Shown here: positions 16,457 to 25,510 of the stretch, piece after piece | Numbering within the stretch: the first letter of the stretch is position 1 | How the letters are laid out: every line of letters starts with the position of its first letter | Assembly: GCA_003963145.1 (NCBI GenBank) | Contig: RXJJ01000028.1 | Span: 1-35,710 of the forward strand | DNA length: 35,710 nt | DNA from: Bradyrhizobiaceae bacterium | GTDB lineage: Bacteria; Pseudomonadota; Alphaproteobacteria; Rhizobiales; Xanthobacteraceae | Direction: 5' to 3' | The notes under the pieces: model-generated | The model's input: the letters and a program-made list of their open reading frames with translations, nothing else | What the model was told of the DNA's origin: nothing | Databases searched by the model: none | Program-made: the position numbers and the translations under genes

Positions 16457-17047
16457 ATGCAGTCTCTTTTTCCGATGGCGGTTTTCGCGCTGGCTTCGTC
16501 ATGGCCGCCGGGTCCGAACAACATCATGCTGACAGCGTCCGGCGTGAACTTTGGCTTCACGCGCTCGGTGCCGCATATCGCCGGTGTGATCGTCGGCTAT
16601 GGCATGGTGTTGCTAGCGGCTGGCTCGGGCCTTGGCGTTCTTTTCCAGACCTATCCCGGCATACAGCTCGCACTCAAGATCGTCGGGGCCGCCTACATGA
16701 TCTGGCTGGCGTGGAAAGTCGCCAACGCACGACCCGCCCAATCGGGTGGAGCGCAACGGCCGGAACCGCTGAGCTTTCTTCAGGCCGCGGCCTTTCAATG
16801 GGTCAATCCGAAGGGTGTCGTGACCGCGCTCAGCGCCGCGGCAATCTTCGTGCGGCCGTCCACTGTTGCGCTGGATCTGAGCGTCATGGTGCCGATATTT
16901 CTCGGCGCGACATTCGTTTCAGTCCTGTTCTGGACGGGCTTTGGAAGCCTGCTCAGTGATGCGCTGCAAAATCCGCTCTACGCCCGGATTTTCAACGTCA
17001 CTATGGCGATCCTGATCGTCGCAAGCATCGCGCCGATGGTGCTGTGA
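16457..17047 (+). CDS. LysE family translocator (amino-acid exporter)
   Basis: A 196-residue membrane protein of the LysE/RhtB superfamily with about six hydrophobic segments. The family signature PPGPNNIMLTASGVNFGF is at about residues 17-34, and the conserved FQWVNPKG motif is near residue 113. LysE relatives export amino acids or related metabolites to avoid toxic accumulation. Position five bases after ilvN and before ilvC suggests co-expression with branched-chain synthesis, so a branched-chain or related amino acid is a plausible but unproven substrate. Confidence 0.88.
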   Translation: MQSLFPMAVFALASSWPPGPNNIMLTASGVNFGFTRSVPHIAGVIVGYGMVLLAAGSGLGVLFQTYPGIQLALKIVGAAYMIWLAWKVANARPAQSGGAQRPEPLSFLQAAAFQWVNPKGVVTALSAAAIFVRPSTVALDLSVMVPIFLGATFVSVLFWTGFGSLLSDALQNPLYARIFNVTMAILIVASIAPMVL

Positions 17048-17150
17048 GGCAAGAAAACCAGTTTCCCGCGCAGGGCAAATGATCTAGACAACCCACCAAT
17101 CCCGACAACCCTCCCATCCCGGCGCTCCTGACAGGTCGCCGCGGCCTTAA

Positions 17151-18188
<1,038 letters not shown>

Positions 18189-18206
18189 CTTGAGCAATTG
18201 ATCATT

Positions 18207-18289
18207 TCGTCATTGCGAGCGAAGCGAAGCAATCCAGATTGCAAAGAAAGAACTGGATTGCTTCGTCGCTTTGCTCCTCGCAATGACGA
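18207..18289. repeat. Intergenic palindromic repeat after ilvC
   Basis: The arms 18207-18237 and 18253-18289 are near-perfect reverse complements (beginning TCGTCATTGCGAG and ending CTCGCAATGACGA); the right arm is six bases longer in the middle. This CGTCATTGCGAGCGAAGCGAAGCAATCC family is known as a dispersed palindromic element in many genomes. It differs in sequence from the repeat at 11793-11923. Confidence 0.8.
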
Positions 18290-18296
18290 GAAGATG

Positions 18297-18319
18297 GGGC
18301 CGCGCAAGCGGCCCTTTTT
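18297..18319 (+). terminator. ilvC terminator
   Basis: GGGCCGC (18297-18303), a GCAA tetraloop and GCGGCCC (18308-18314) followed by five T. It abuts the stop codon of the convergent glycosyltransferase gene. The minus strand lacks a T-run, so it works for ilvC only. Confidence 0.85.
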
Positions 18320-19826
18320 ATTTCCGCGTTAGAATGCGGACGCGATAATTCGCCGTTGACCCGCTGACGCCGAGAAAGCTGCGGCTCAGCGTGACGTCCG
18401 TCCATTCGCCGCCGGTCCAGCCGTCCTGCGCAAGCGTATCGCTGCGCGACTGGCATGCGGTGTCGCGCGCCGGACAGACAAGGGCCATTCTCGCGCCGGA
18501 CGGCGGCACACCATGCAGCGTCTGCGCCGACGGCAGCGGGAAAAGCAAATACTGCGTGATATCGGCGTCGCCCGAGAGATATTGAACGGGCCCGTTCGCG
18601 AGTTTGCCGATCTCACCGGCAAGCTGCTGCGCGTGCTGGCGGTGCTGATTCTTGCCGTGAAGATTCTGCACGCCGATAAACGGCGCGGCGATCACCGCGC
18701 CGGCGGTGACGAGCGCGGCGATCAGGAGGCCGCGCATCGCGGCCAGCGGCGGTACGCCCAGCAGCGGCGAGCCGAACAGCACGACCGGCAGCAGTGCCCA
18801 GTTTGGAAAGGTCCACAGCGCCGTCAGCCGATGGGGCATCGCGAGATTTGCGAGCCCCGGAAGCACGAGCGGCACCACCAGCAACACGAGCGCCAACCTG
18901 CGGCTTTCGTCTCTCGGCAGGATAGTGTCGGCGAGCGCGGGCCTGTTCGGGCGAAGCGCCGCGAACAGCACCAGCGGCGCGATCACGTCGGCAGTCGATC
19001 CGATCCAGAACATCAGGGACCGGAGGAAATCGGTGCCGAAGGAATCCTTCGCTTTCAACGCCAGAAGAAACGAGTCGGTGTCGCTGCCGCGCGATGTCAG
19101 AAGCCAGACGAGGTGCGGCGCGACCACGATCAGCGCGGCTATCGCCATGGCATAGGGCGCGCGCGAGCGCCAGAACGCTCCGGCACTGGTGCCGACAAAG
19201 GAGGCGAGCAGCATCGCAGCGACGAGATAGATCGCCCAGTATTTTCCGAGAAAAGTCAAAGCGAGGCACGCGCCAGCCAGCATCGCGTCGCTGGCCCTGA
19301 GCGTGCGCCGCGCGCGCAGATAATAAAGCAGCGCCGCCGCCCAGAACGGCATCATCACGAGGTTGGCGTTGAACTTGCTCGCCTGAAACGTGTAGAGTGG
19401 AACCAGCACCAGACTGGCGAGGCCGAGCAGGGCGCGGTTGACGTCGAGATGATCGCGCAGCAGCCGCCACGTGATCGCCAGCGTCAGCGTCACGGTCGTC
19501 ACCGCGAGCAGGTGCGCCGCCCAGGGCTCGCGCGGAAAAATCGAGAACCAAAGCGCGAAAATCCAGCCGCTCATCGGCGGATGCTTGTAGCCGAAGGCGA
19601 AATGCTGCGCCCATACCGACATCTCGCCAAGGTCCGGATGGACGTCGAGCGGTCCGAGCGACAGGACGTAGAACGCGAACCACGCGAGGCTGAAACCCGC
19701 CAGTAACATTGTGACGAGCGCGGTCTCGCGGTGCTTCGCCTCGATGTCCACGAAGGCACGCAGCAGCGGCCGCTCGAAACGAAACGCGCGCGGGTCGTCG
19801 GCGAGGGGAGGATTGGCGTTCAGCAC
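18318..19826 (-). CDS. Glycosyltransferase family 39 / ArnT-like membrane protein
   Basis: A polytopic membrane protein of 502 residues with at least ten hydrophobic segments. After the first helix comes a periplasmic loop with HPDLGEMSVWAQHFAFGY and KHPPMSGW, the pattern of acidic residues and HPP seen in GT-C enzymes (PMT/ArnT) that move sugars from lipid carriers. The start is a GTG at 19826 with GAGG five bases upstream. A soluble C-terminal domain of about 110 residues follows the last helix. The acceptor is not known; lipid A, hopanoid or surface glycan modification are all possible. It follows the ABC operon on the same strand after a 69-base gap. Confidence 0.8.
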   Translation of the reverse strand: MLNANPPLADDPRAFRFERPLLRAFVDIEAKHRETALVTMLLAGFSLAWFAFYVLSLGPLDVHPDLGEMSVWAQHFAFGYKHPPMSGWIFALWFSIFPREPWAAHLLAVTTVTLTLAITWRLLRDHLDVNRALLGLASLVLVPLYTFQASKFNANLVMMPFWAAALLYYLRARRTLRASDAMLAGACLALTFLGKYWAIYLVAAMLLASFVGTSAGAFWRSRAPYAMAIAALIVVAPHLVWLLTSRGSDTDSFLLALKAKDSFGTDFLRSLMFWIGSTADVIAPLVLFAALRPNRPALADTILPRDESRRLALVLLVVPLVLPGLANLAMPHRLTALWTFPNWALLPVVLFGSPLLGVPPLAAMRGLLIAALVTAGAVIAAPFIGVQNLHGKNQHRQHAQQLAGEIGKLANGPVQYLSGDADITQYLLFPLPSAQTLHGVPPSGARMALVCPARDTACQSRSDTLAQDGWTGGEWTDVTLSRSFLGVSGSTANYRVRILTRK

Positions 19827-19895
19827 TTCGGCCTCGATTGGAACGTGCCCGCTCTTATCACCGGCCTAGGGGCGCTGACAGTGAAAAAAGCGTAT

Positions 19896-21458
19896 TCAAT
19901 GCTTCGAAATCTGGCCCCACAGCCAGCGCGCCACCGCGTCCGGCGAGCTTGAGGCGTCGTTGCCGCTGGCCAGCAGGTTGGCCTGCCGCATGGTGGCGAT
20001 ATTGATGGCGCCGATCAAAGGTTGCAGCGCGGCCTTGAGCTTGTCGTCATCGGCGCGCTTGGGCGCGAGCAGCACGACGGCGTCATAAGGCGGAATCGCG
20101 TGCCGCGGATCGCCGAGCACAACGAGATCGTATTTGGCGATCAGCCCGTCGCTGGTATAGCCCGCGATAACGTCGACATCGCCCGAGGCGACAGCCGCAT
20201 ACATAAAGTCCGGCTGCATCTGCCGCTGGCTGCGAAAGCTCAGGCCATAGACCTTTTGCAGCGACGCCCATTCCGGGCGCGAGAAGAATTCGTAGTCGCC
20301 GGCAATCGTCATTTGGCCGGAGAATGCGGACAGGTCGGCGATGGTGCGGATATTGAGCGCATCGGCGCGTTTTTTCGGCATTACCAGCGCGTAGGCGTTC
20401 TCGAAGCCGAGGCTACCGTCGAGTGTGATTTTGTATTTGGCGGCCAGAATCTTTTTCAGGTCCGCGATCAGCTCCTCGCGCGGTTTGATCGTGGTCTGTT
20501 GCAACTGGTTGAGCCAGAGCGTGCCGGTGTAATCGACATAGACGTCGATATCGTTCGCGGCCAGCGCCTCGAAAATCACGTTGGAGCCGAGGCCCTCGCG
20601 CGGCGAGGCGCTCAAGCCCGACGCCTGCAGCCGCTGCTCGATCAGAGCTGCGAGAACATATTGTTCGGTGAACGTCTTCGCGCCGATGATGTAACTCGTT
20701 TTGCCGCGCATCAGCGCCGGCACCAGCATCGCCGCGATCAGGGCGACCAGCCCGACGATGCCGATCGCGACGCGAATCCGGCTGCGTTTGCCAAGGCCGG
20801 TCTCGATCAGTGCCAGCAATTGATCGACCGCCAGCGCCAGCACCGCCGCCGCGCCGCAGCCGAACAGCACGAACACCCAGTTCTGGGTTTGCAGGCCGGC
20901 GAAAATGTAGTTGCCGAGACTGGTCTGGCCGATGGGTGTCGACAACGTCGCGGTGCCGATCACCCACACGGCGGCGGTGCGGATGCCGGCCATCATGATC
21001 GGCAGTGCCAGCGGCAATTCGACCATGCGCAATGATTGTCCCGGCGTCATGCCGACACCCTCGGCGGCTTCGAGAATGGCAGGGTCGATGGTCTGCAGCC
21101 CGGTGATGGTGTTCCGCAACACTGGCAGCATGGAGTAGAGCGCGAGCGCCAGAACGGCAGGCAGGAATCCGAATGCGGAAAAGCCGAAGCCGAACCATGT
21201 CGTGCAAAGCTGCGCCAGCGCCAGCAGCAGCGGGAAAAACAAAGCAAGCAGCGCGAGCCCCGGGATCGTCTGCACGATGCTGGCGAAACCGAGCAGGGCG
21301 GCGCGCATCACAGGCCGCCGCCTTGCGATCAGCGCCAAAGGCAAACTGACGGCGAGGCCAAGCGCCAGCGCCGTGAGACTGACGCGCACATGACTGCCGA
21401 GATAGTCGGGCAGGCGAAGCAGGGCCTCATGCCAGCGCGGATCGGAAAACAGCGTCAT
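19896..21458 (-). CDS. Osmoprotectant-type ABC transporter permease fused to substrate-binding domain
   Basis: A two-domain protein of 520 residues. Residues 1 to about 215 form an ABC permease domain with the EAA loop region LEAAEGVGMTPGQSLRMVEL (about 131-150). After a further hydrophobic helix near 225-250, residues about 255-515 form an OpuAC-type binding domain starting IIGAKTFTEQYVLAALIEQR, with YVDYTGTLW and YTSDGLI. This fused form is known for glycine betaine/choline/carnitine uptake (OpuC/OsmU-like). The binding domain would face the periplasm, tethered by the helix. The start overlaps the ATPase stop by four bases. Confidence 0.92.
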   Translation of the reverse strand: MTLFSDPRWHEALLRLPDYLGSHVRVSLTALALGLAVSLPLALIARRRPVMRAALLGFASIVQTIPGLALLALFFPLLLALAQLCTTWFGFGFSAFGFLPAVLALALYSMLPVLRNTITGLQTIDPAILEAAEGVGMTPGQSLRMVELPLALPIMMAGIRTAAVWVIGTATLSTPIGQTSLGNYIFAGLQTQNWVFVLFGCGAAAVLALAVDQLLALIETGLGKRSRIRVAIGIVGLVALIAAMLVPALMRGKTSYIIGAKTFTEQYVLAALIEQRLQASGLSASPREGLGSNVIFEALAANDIDVYVDYTGTLWLNQLQQTTIKPREELIADLKKILAAKYKITLDGSLGFENAYALVMPKKRADALNIRTIADLSAFSGQMTIAGDYEFFSRPEWASLQKVYGLSFRSQRQMQPDFMYAAVASGDVDVIAGYTSDGLIAKYDLVVLGDPRHAIPPYDAVVLLAPKRADDDKLKAALQPLIGAINIATMRQANLLASGNDASSSPDAVARWLWGQISKH

Positions 21459-22237
21459 GGCGCGCTGTCTTTCGACAGAAGGGTTTGCAATTGCTCCGCC
21501 TGCCGGCGCGGCGTGCCGATCAGCTCACGCACGTAGTCGTCGCTCGCCTGCGTCAGTTCGCTCGCCGTGCCATAGGAGAGCAGCTTGCCATGCCGCATCA
21601 CGCCGGCGCGATCGGCCAGCAGCAGCGCCTCGGCCATGTCGTGGGTGATCATCACGGTGGTGAGGCCGAGCTTGCGGTGAAGCGCGTGGTAGTCGTCGGC
21701 GAGCGCGGCGCGGGTGAGGGGATCGAGCGCCCCGAACGGCTCGTCCATCATCACGATTTTCGGACTGGCCGCGAGCGCGCGTGCGACGCCGACGCGCTGG
21801 CGCTGGCCGCCGGAGAGTTCGGCCGGATAACGTCCCCGGTGCTGGGCGGGATCGAGGCGGACCAGTTCGATCAGCTCGTTGACGCGCTTGGAAATCGCCG
21901 CCTCGTTCTCGCCGAGCAAGCGCGGGGTGATGCCGATGTTCTGGCCCACCGTCATATGCGGGAACAGGCCGCCGCTCTGGAACACGTAACCGATGCTCCG
22001 GCGCAACGCGATCGGATCGGCGAGGCTGACATCCTCGCCATGGACGCGCACGTCGCCGCTGTCCGGCACGATCAGCCGGTTGACCAGCCGCAGCAGCGTC
22101 GTCTTGCCCGAGCCCGACCCACCGACAATGGCGACGAATTCACCTTGCGCGATGTCCAGCGTCACGTCGTCCACGGCGCGGATCGCGCCGTTCTCGAAGG
22201 TCTTGACGACATGGCTGAAGGCGATGGCCGCGGTCAT
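21455..22237 (-). CDS. Osmoprotectant-type ABC transporter ATP-binding protein
   Basis: The ATPase of the transporter, 260 residues from the ATG at 22237; a GTG five codons earlier lacks a ribosome site. The Walker A motif is GGSGSGKTTLL, the Q-loop lies in GYVFQSGGLFPHMTVGQN, the signature is LSGGQRQRVGVARAL and Walker B is KIVMMDEPFGALDP. The H-loop is MITHDMAEAL. The sequence resembles OpuCA/ProV-type ATPases (VVKTFENGAIRAVDDVTL at the N-terminus), without an obvious CBS domain. It is the first gene of the operon and divergent from ppk2. Confidence 0.94.
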   Translation of the reverse strand: MTAAIAFSHVVKTFENGAIRAVDDVTLDIAQGEFVAIVGGSGSGKTTLLRLVNRLIVPDSGDVRVHGEDVSLADPIALRRSIGYVFQSGGLFPHMTVGQNIGITPRLLGENEAAISKRVNELIELVRLDPAQHRGRYPAELSGGQRQRVGVARALAASPKIVMMDEPFGALDPLTRAALADDYHALHRKLGLTTVMITHDMAEALLLADRAGVMRHGKLLSYGTASELTQASDDYVRELIGTPRRQAEQLQTLLSKDSAP

Positions 22238-22336
22238 GCCTGCCGATAGCACGGCTGCGGATCGCGACCAAGCGGCCCATCCACTGGCGGACCTTTCTGC
22301 CGCCGTGTAGCGTTAGTGGTCCGGCAAGGAGCGCAT

Positions 22337-23353
22337 ATGGCTGACAAGAAGAAATCCGATTACAGCAAGATGGACCTGAAACGTTTCGTCGATCCGTTTT
22401 TGATCGACGGATCGAAAGAATGTCATCTGAAATCGCACAAGACGAACGAAAAGGGCGGGCTCGACAAGGAGACGGCCAAACAGATTCTGATTGCCAACAA
22501 CGAGCGCATGCGGGACCTGCAGGAAAAACTCTATGCCCACGACCGCTGGTCGGTGCTGCTGATCTTTCAGGGTCTGGACGCGGCGGGCAAGGACAGCGCC
22601 ATCGAACATGTCATGTCGGGGATCAATCCGCAGGGCTGCGAGGTTCATGCGTTCAAGCAGCCGTCCACGAACGAGCTCGACCATGACTTCATGTGGCGCA
22701 ACATGGTCGCGCTGCCCCAGCGCGGGCGCATCGGGATTTTCAACCGCTCTTATTACGAAGAGCTGCTGGTCGTTCGCGTGCATCCGGATGTCTTCGCCAA
22801 GGAGAAGATTCCGCAGCGTCTTGTGACCAGGAATATCTGGCGCGAACGGTTCGAGGATATTTCCGCCATCGAGAAATATCTCGCCCGCAACGGCACGGCG
22901 ATCCTCAAATTCTTCCTCAACGTCTCGAAGGAAGAGCAGCGGCTGCGTTTTCTCGAGCGGCTCGACGATCCGTGGAAGAACTGGAAGTTCTCGCTCAACG
23001 ACGTCAACGAGCGGGCGTATTGGGCGAAATATCAGGCCGCGTATCAGGATATCCTGCGCCACACCTCGGCGAAGCACGCGCCGTGGATCGTGGTGCCCTC
23101 GGACCATAAATGGTTTGCGCGGGTGGTCATCAGTTCGGCCATCGTCAATGCGATGGAGAAGCTCGATCTGCACTATCCCAGGCGTGCGGCAGATGGCTCG
23201 GCGAGCGAGCTGAAAAAGGCACGGATCGCGCTGGAGCACGAACATCGTCGCCCGGCGGTGCAGAAAAAACGGGCAGTTGCCCGCGCGGCGCAAACCAGCC
23301 CCGCAAAACCCGCCATGAGGGCGGCAGATACGCCGAAAGGTCAGGAAGGCTGA
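22337..23353 (+). CDS. Polyphosphate kinase 2 family protein
   Basis: PPK2 enzymes transfer phosphate between polyphosphate and nucleotides, most often making NDP or NTP from NMP or NDP. The ATG at 22337 follows AAGGAG with 5-base spacing; 338 residues. The Walker A-like motif GLDAAGKDS is at 79-87, and the lid region includes NRSYYEELLVVRVHP. The C-terminal 50 residues are Lys/Arg/Ala-rich and low in complexity. The length and motifs fit single-domain PPK2 of the 'polyphosphate:nucleotide phosphotransferase' type; which nucleotide is used cannot be told from this reading. Confidence 0.92.
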   Translation: MADKKKSDYSKMDLKRFVDPFLIDGSKECHLKSHKTNEKGGLDKETAKQILIANNERMRDLQEKLYAHDRWSVLLIFQGLDAAGKDSAIEHVMSGINPQGCEVHAFKQPSTNELDHDFMWRNMVALPQRGRIGIFNRSYYEELLVVRVHPDVFAKEKIPQRLVTRNIWRERFEDISAIEKYLARNGTAILKFFLNVSKEEQRLRFLERLDDPWKNWKFSLNDVNERAYWAKYQAAYQDILRHTSAKHAPWIVVPSDHKWFARVVISSAIVNAMEKLDLHYPRRAADGSASELKKARIALEHEHRRPAVQKKRAVARAAQTSPAKPAMRAADTPKGQEG

Positions 23354-23370
23354 CAGTTTTAGCCGTTGCG

Positions 23371-23399
23371 GGGGCCTTTCTTTGTCTCTAGAAAGCCCC
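23371..23399 (+). other. Hairpin after ppk2
   Basis: GGGGCCTTTCT (23371-23381) pairs with AGAAAGCCCC (23390-23399) with one bulged C. No T-run follows, so it may be a weak transcript end or an mRNA-stabilising structure ahead of the leuA leader. Confidence 0.4.
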
Positions 23400-23479
23400 T
23401 CGGACATCATGGCAGCCGGATGGCAACCAACCGTCAATGGTTTGGGTGGATCATGGGTTCGAAGGGCGTTCAGGATCAC

Positions 23480-23608
23480 ATGACGATTCGCGGCAACGAT
23501 ATCGAGGTTCGGGACATGGTGGCTTTCGCCGCCGATGCCGCCGTGCCTTCGATTGCTTCGCGTCCTGCAACGCTTCTTGGCGGGCTTCTGCTTCTTATTC
23601 ACCCCTGA
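23480..23608 (+). CDS. leuA leader peptide, leucine-rich
   Basis: A short reading frame ending ATLLGGLLLLIHP, with six leucine codons (five CTT, one CTG) among the last eleven amino acids. The ATG at 23480 follows AGGA by four bases and gives 42 residues; an ATG at 23516 (30 residues) is the alternative. The Leu codons lie just before an 8-bp hairpin (CCCCTGAG 23602-23609 with CTCAGGGG 23635-23642), which includes the stop codon. This placement is what attenuation by leucyl-tRNA shortage requires. It is the only likely product in the 351 bases between ppk2 and leuA. Confidence 0.65.
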   Translation: MTIRGNDIEVRDMVAFAADAAVPSIASRPATLLGGLLLLIHP

Positions 23609-23682
23609 GGGCCGTCCGGGCATGCGCCTGGGCACTCAGGGGATCGACGAAGCACCGAAACCCCGGCGCCCTCAAGCGGCGC
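23602..23682 (+). promoter_or_regulatory. Alternative RNA structures between leuA leader and leuA
   Basis: CCCCTGAG (23602-23609) pairs with CTCAGGGG (23635-23642). Overlapping it, TGAGGGC (23606-23612) can instead pair with GCCCTCA (23668-23674). GCGCC (23666-23670) can form a third stem with GGCGC (23678-23682), just before the leuA ribosome site at 23692. The mutually exclusive pairings resemble an attenuator, but no T-run follows any stem. Confidence 0.5.
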
Positions 23683-23704
23683 ACATGACCGAAGGATGAT
23701 TTCA

Positions 23705-25285
23705 ATGACCACCGCCAGCAAATCCGGCTCCGTCAAGTCGGAGAAAGACCGCGTCGTTATTTTCGACACCACCCTGCGCGACGGCGAGCAATGCCCCGGC
23801 GCCACCATGACCCACGAGGAAAAGCTCGAGGTCGCCGAGATGCTCGACCAGATGGGTGTCGACATCATCGAGGCCGGTTTTCCGATCGCCTCGGTCGGCG
23901 ACTTTGAAGCCGTGTCCGAAATCGCCCGCACCGTGAAGAACGCCGTGGTCGCGGGTCTGGCCCGCGCCATCCCGGCGGATATCGCCCGCGCTGGCGAGGC
24001 GGTGCGTCACGCCAGGCGCGGTCGCATCCACACTTTCGTTTCCACTTCGCCCATCCATCTGGAACACCAGATGCGCAAGAGCGAGGCCGATGTTCTGGAG
24101 ATCATCACCACCACCGTGGCGCAGGCCCGCAATCTCGTCGACAACGTCGAGTGGTCGGCGATGGACGCCACCCGCACCCCGATCGACTATCTGTGCAAAT
24201 GCGTCGAGACCGCGATCAAGGCCGGCGCCACCACGATCAATCTGCCGGATACAGTGGGATACGCGGTGCCGCAGGAATACGGCCGGATGTTCAAGACCAT
24301 CCGCGAACGCGTACCGAACGCGGACAAGGCGGTGTTCTCGGTGCATTGCCATGACGATCTGGGTCTGGCGGTCGCCAATTCGCTGGCCGGCGTCGAAGGC
24401 GGCGCGCGGCAGATCGAATGCACCATCAACGGCATCGGCGAGCGCGCGGGCAATGCCGCGCTCGAGGAAGTCGTGATGGCGATCAAGACCCGCGGCGACA
24501 TAATGCCGTATTGGTGCGAGGTCGAATCCACCATGCTGACCCGCGCGTCGAAAGTCGTGTCGGCGGCGACCTCGTTCCCTGTCCAGTACAACAAGGCCAT
24601 CGTCGGACGAAACGCCTTCGCGCATGAGAGCGGCATTCATCAGGACGGCGTGCTGAAGAACGCGCAGACCTACGAGATCATGACGCCGGAGAGTGTCGGC
24701 GTGAAGCAGACCTCGCTGGTGATGGGCAAGCATTCGGGCCGTCACGCCTTCCAGCACAAGCTGAAGGAACTGGGCTATGAGCTGGCCGATAACCAGCTGC
24801 AGGATGCCTTCGTGCGTTTCAAGGCGCTGGCCGACCGCAAGAAGGACATCTACGACGAGGACATCGAGGCGCTGGTCGATCAGGAAATCGCGCAGGCGCA
24901 CGATCACATGCATCTCGTTTCGCTGACGGTGATCGCCGGCACGCATGGTCCGCAGCGCGCGACCATGAAGCTGGAAGTCGACGGCAAGGTGCGAATCGAC
25001 GAGGCCGAGGGCAACGGTCCGGTGGATGCGGTGTTCAACTGCATCAAGGCGCTGGTGCCGCACGAGGCGAAGCTGGAGCTGTATCAGGTCCACGCCGTCA
25101 CGGCCGGAACCGACGCGCAGGCGGAAGTCTCCGTGCGCCTGTCGCAGGACGGCCGCTCGGTGACCGCGCGCGGCGCCGATCCCGATACGCTGGTTGCTTC
25201 GGCGAAGGCGTATCTGAGCGCGCTCAACAAGATCATCACGAGGCGTCAGCGCGACATGCCGGTGGCGGCCGCCGCGGGACATTAA
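23705..25285 (+). CDS. leuA: 2-isopropylmalate synthase
   Basis: LeuA condenses acetyl-CoA with 2-ketoisovalerate, the committed step of leucine synthesis. The ATG at 23705 is preferred because AAGGA lies seven bases upstream; the ATG at 23696 touches that site. The protein has 526 residues. Motifs are FDTTLRDGEQCPGATMT (20-36), the metal ligands His214 and His216 in HCHDDLGLAVANSLAG, and NGIGERAGNAALEEVVM. The C-terminal about 130 residues form the regulatory LeuA dimer domain that binds leucine, so the enzyme is likely feedback-inhibited. A leucine-rich leader peptide upstream suggests additional attenuation. Confidence 0.97.
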   Translation: MTTASKSGSVKSEKDRVVIFDTTLRDGEQCPGATMTHEEKLEVAEMLDQMGVDIIEAGFPIASVGDFEAVSEIARTVKNAVVAGLARAIPADIARAGEAVRHARRGRIHTFVSTSPIHLEHQMRKSEADVLEIITTTVAQARNLVDNVEWSAMDATRTPIDYLCKCVETAIKAGATTINLPDTVGYAVPQEYGRMFKTIRERVPNADKAVFSVHCHDDLGLAVANSLAGVEGGARQIECTINGIGERAGNAALEEVVMAIKTRGDIMPYWCEVESTMLTRASKVVSAATSFPVQYNKAIVGRNAFAHESGIHQDGVLKNAQTYEIMTPESVGVKQTSLVMGKHSGRHAFQHKLKELGYELADNQLQDAFVRFKALADRKKDIYDEDIEALVDQEIAQAHDHMHLVSLTVIAGTHGPQRATMKLEVDGKVRIDEAEGNGPVDAVFNCIKALVPHEAKLELYQVHAVTAGTDAQAEVSVRLSQDGRSVTARGADPDTLVASAKAYLSALNKIITRRQRDMPVAAAAGH

Positions 25286-25328
25286 AATCCGGCGTGTTAA
25301 TGTCTTGCACGTCCATGTGAAGTATGTG

Positions 25329-25363
25329 AACGGCGCGCTTAAAAAACGCGCCGTTTTGTTTTT
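25329..25363 (+). terminator. leuA terminator
   Basis: AACGGCGCG (25329-25337) and CGCGCCGTT (25347-25355) form a perfect 9-bp stem around an A-rich loop, followed by TTGTTTTT. Confidence 0.9.
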
Positions 25364-25510
25364 GAACGGCAGATGAACGGCAATGCTCCTTCCTTTCCAA
25401 ACCGTAAGTTGAAAGCGTCCTCGCTCCTGCCATCTTCAGAGGGCAAAACAGAATGCGTTCATTGACGTGAACCGTCTGCAACTGGAGATCCTGGATCTCA
25501 AGGAGCCAAT

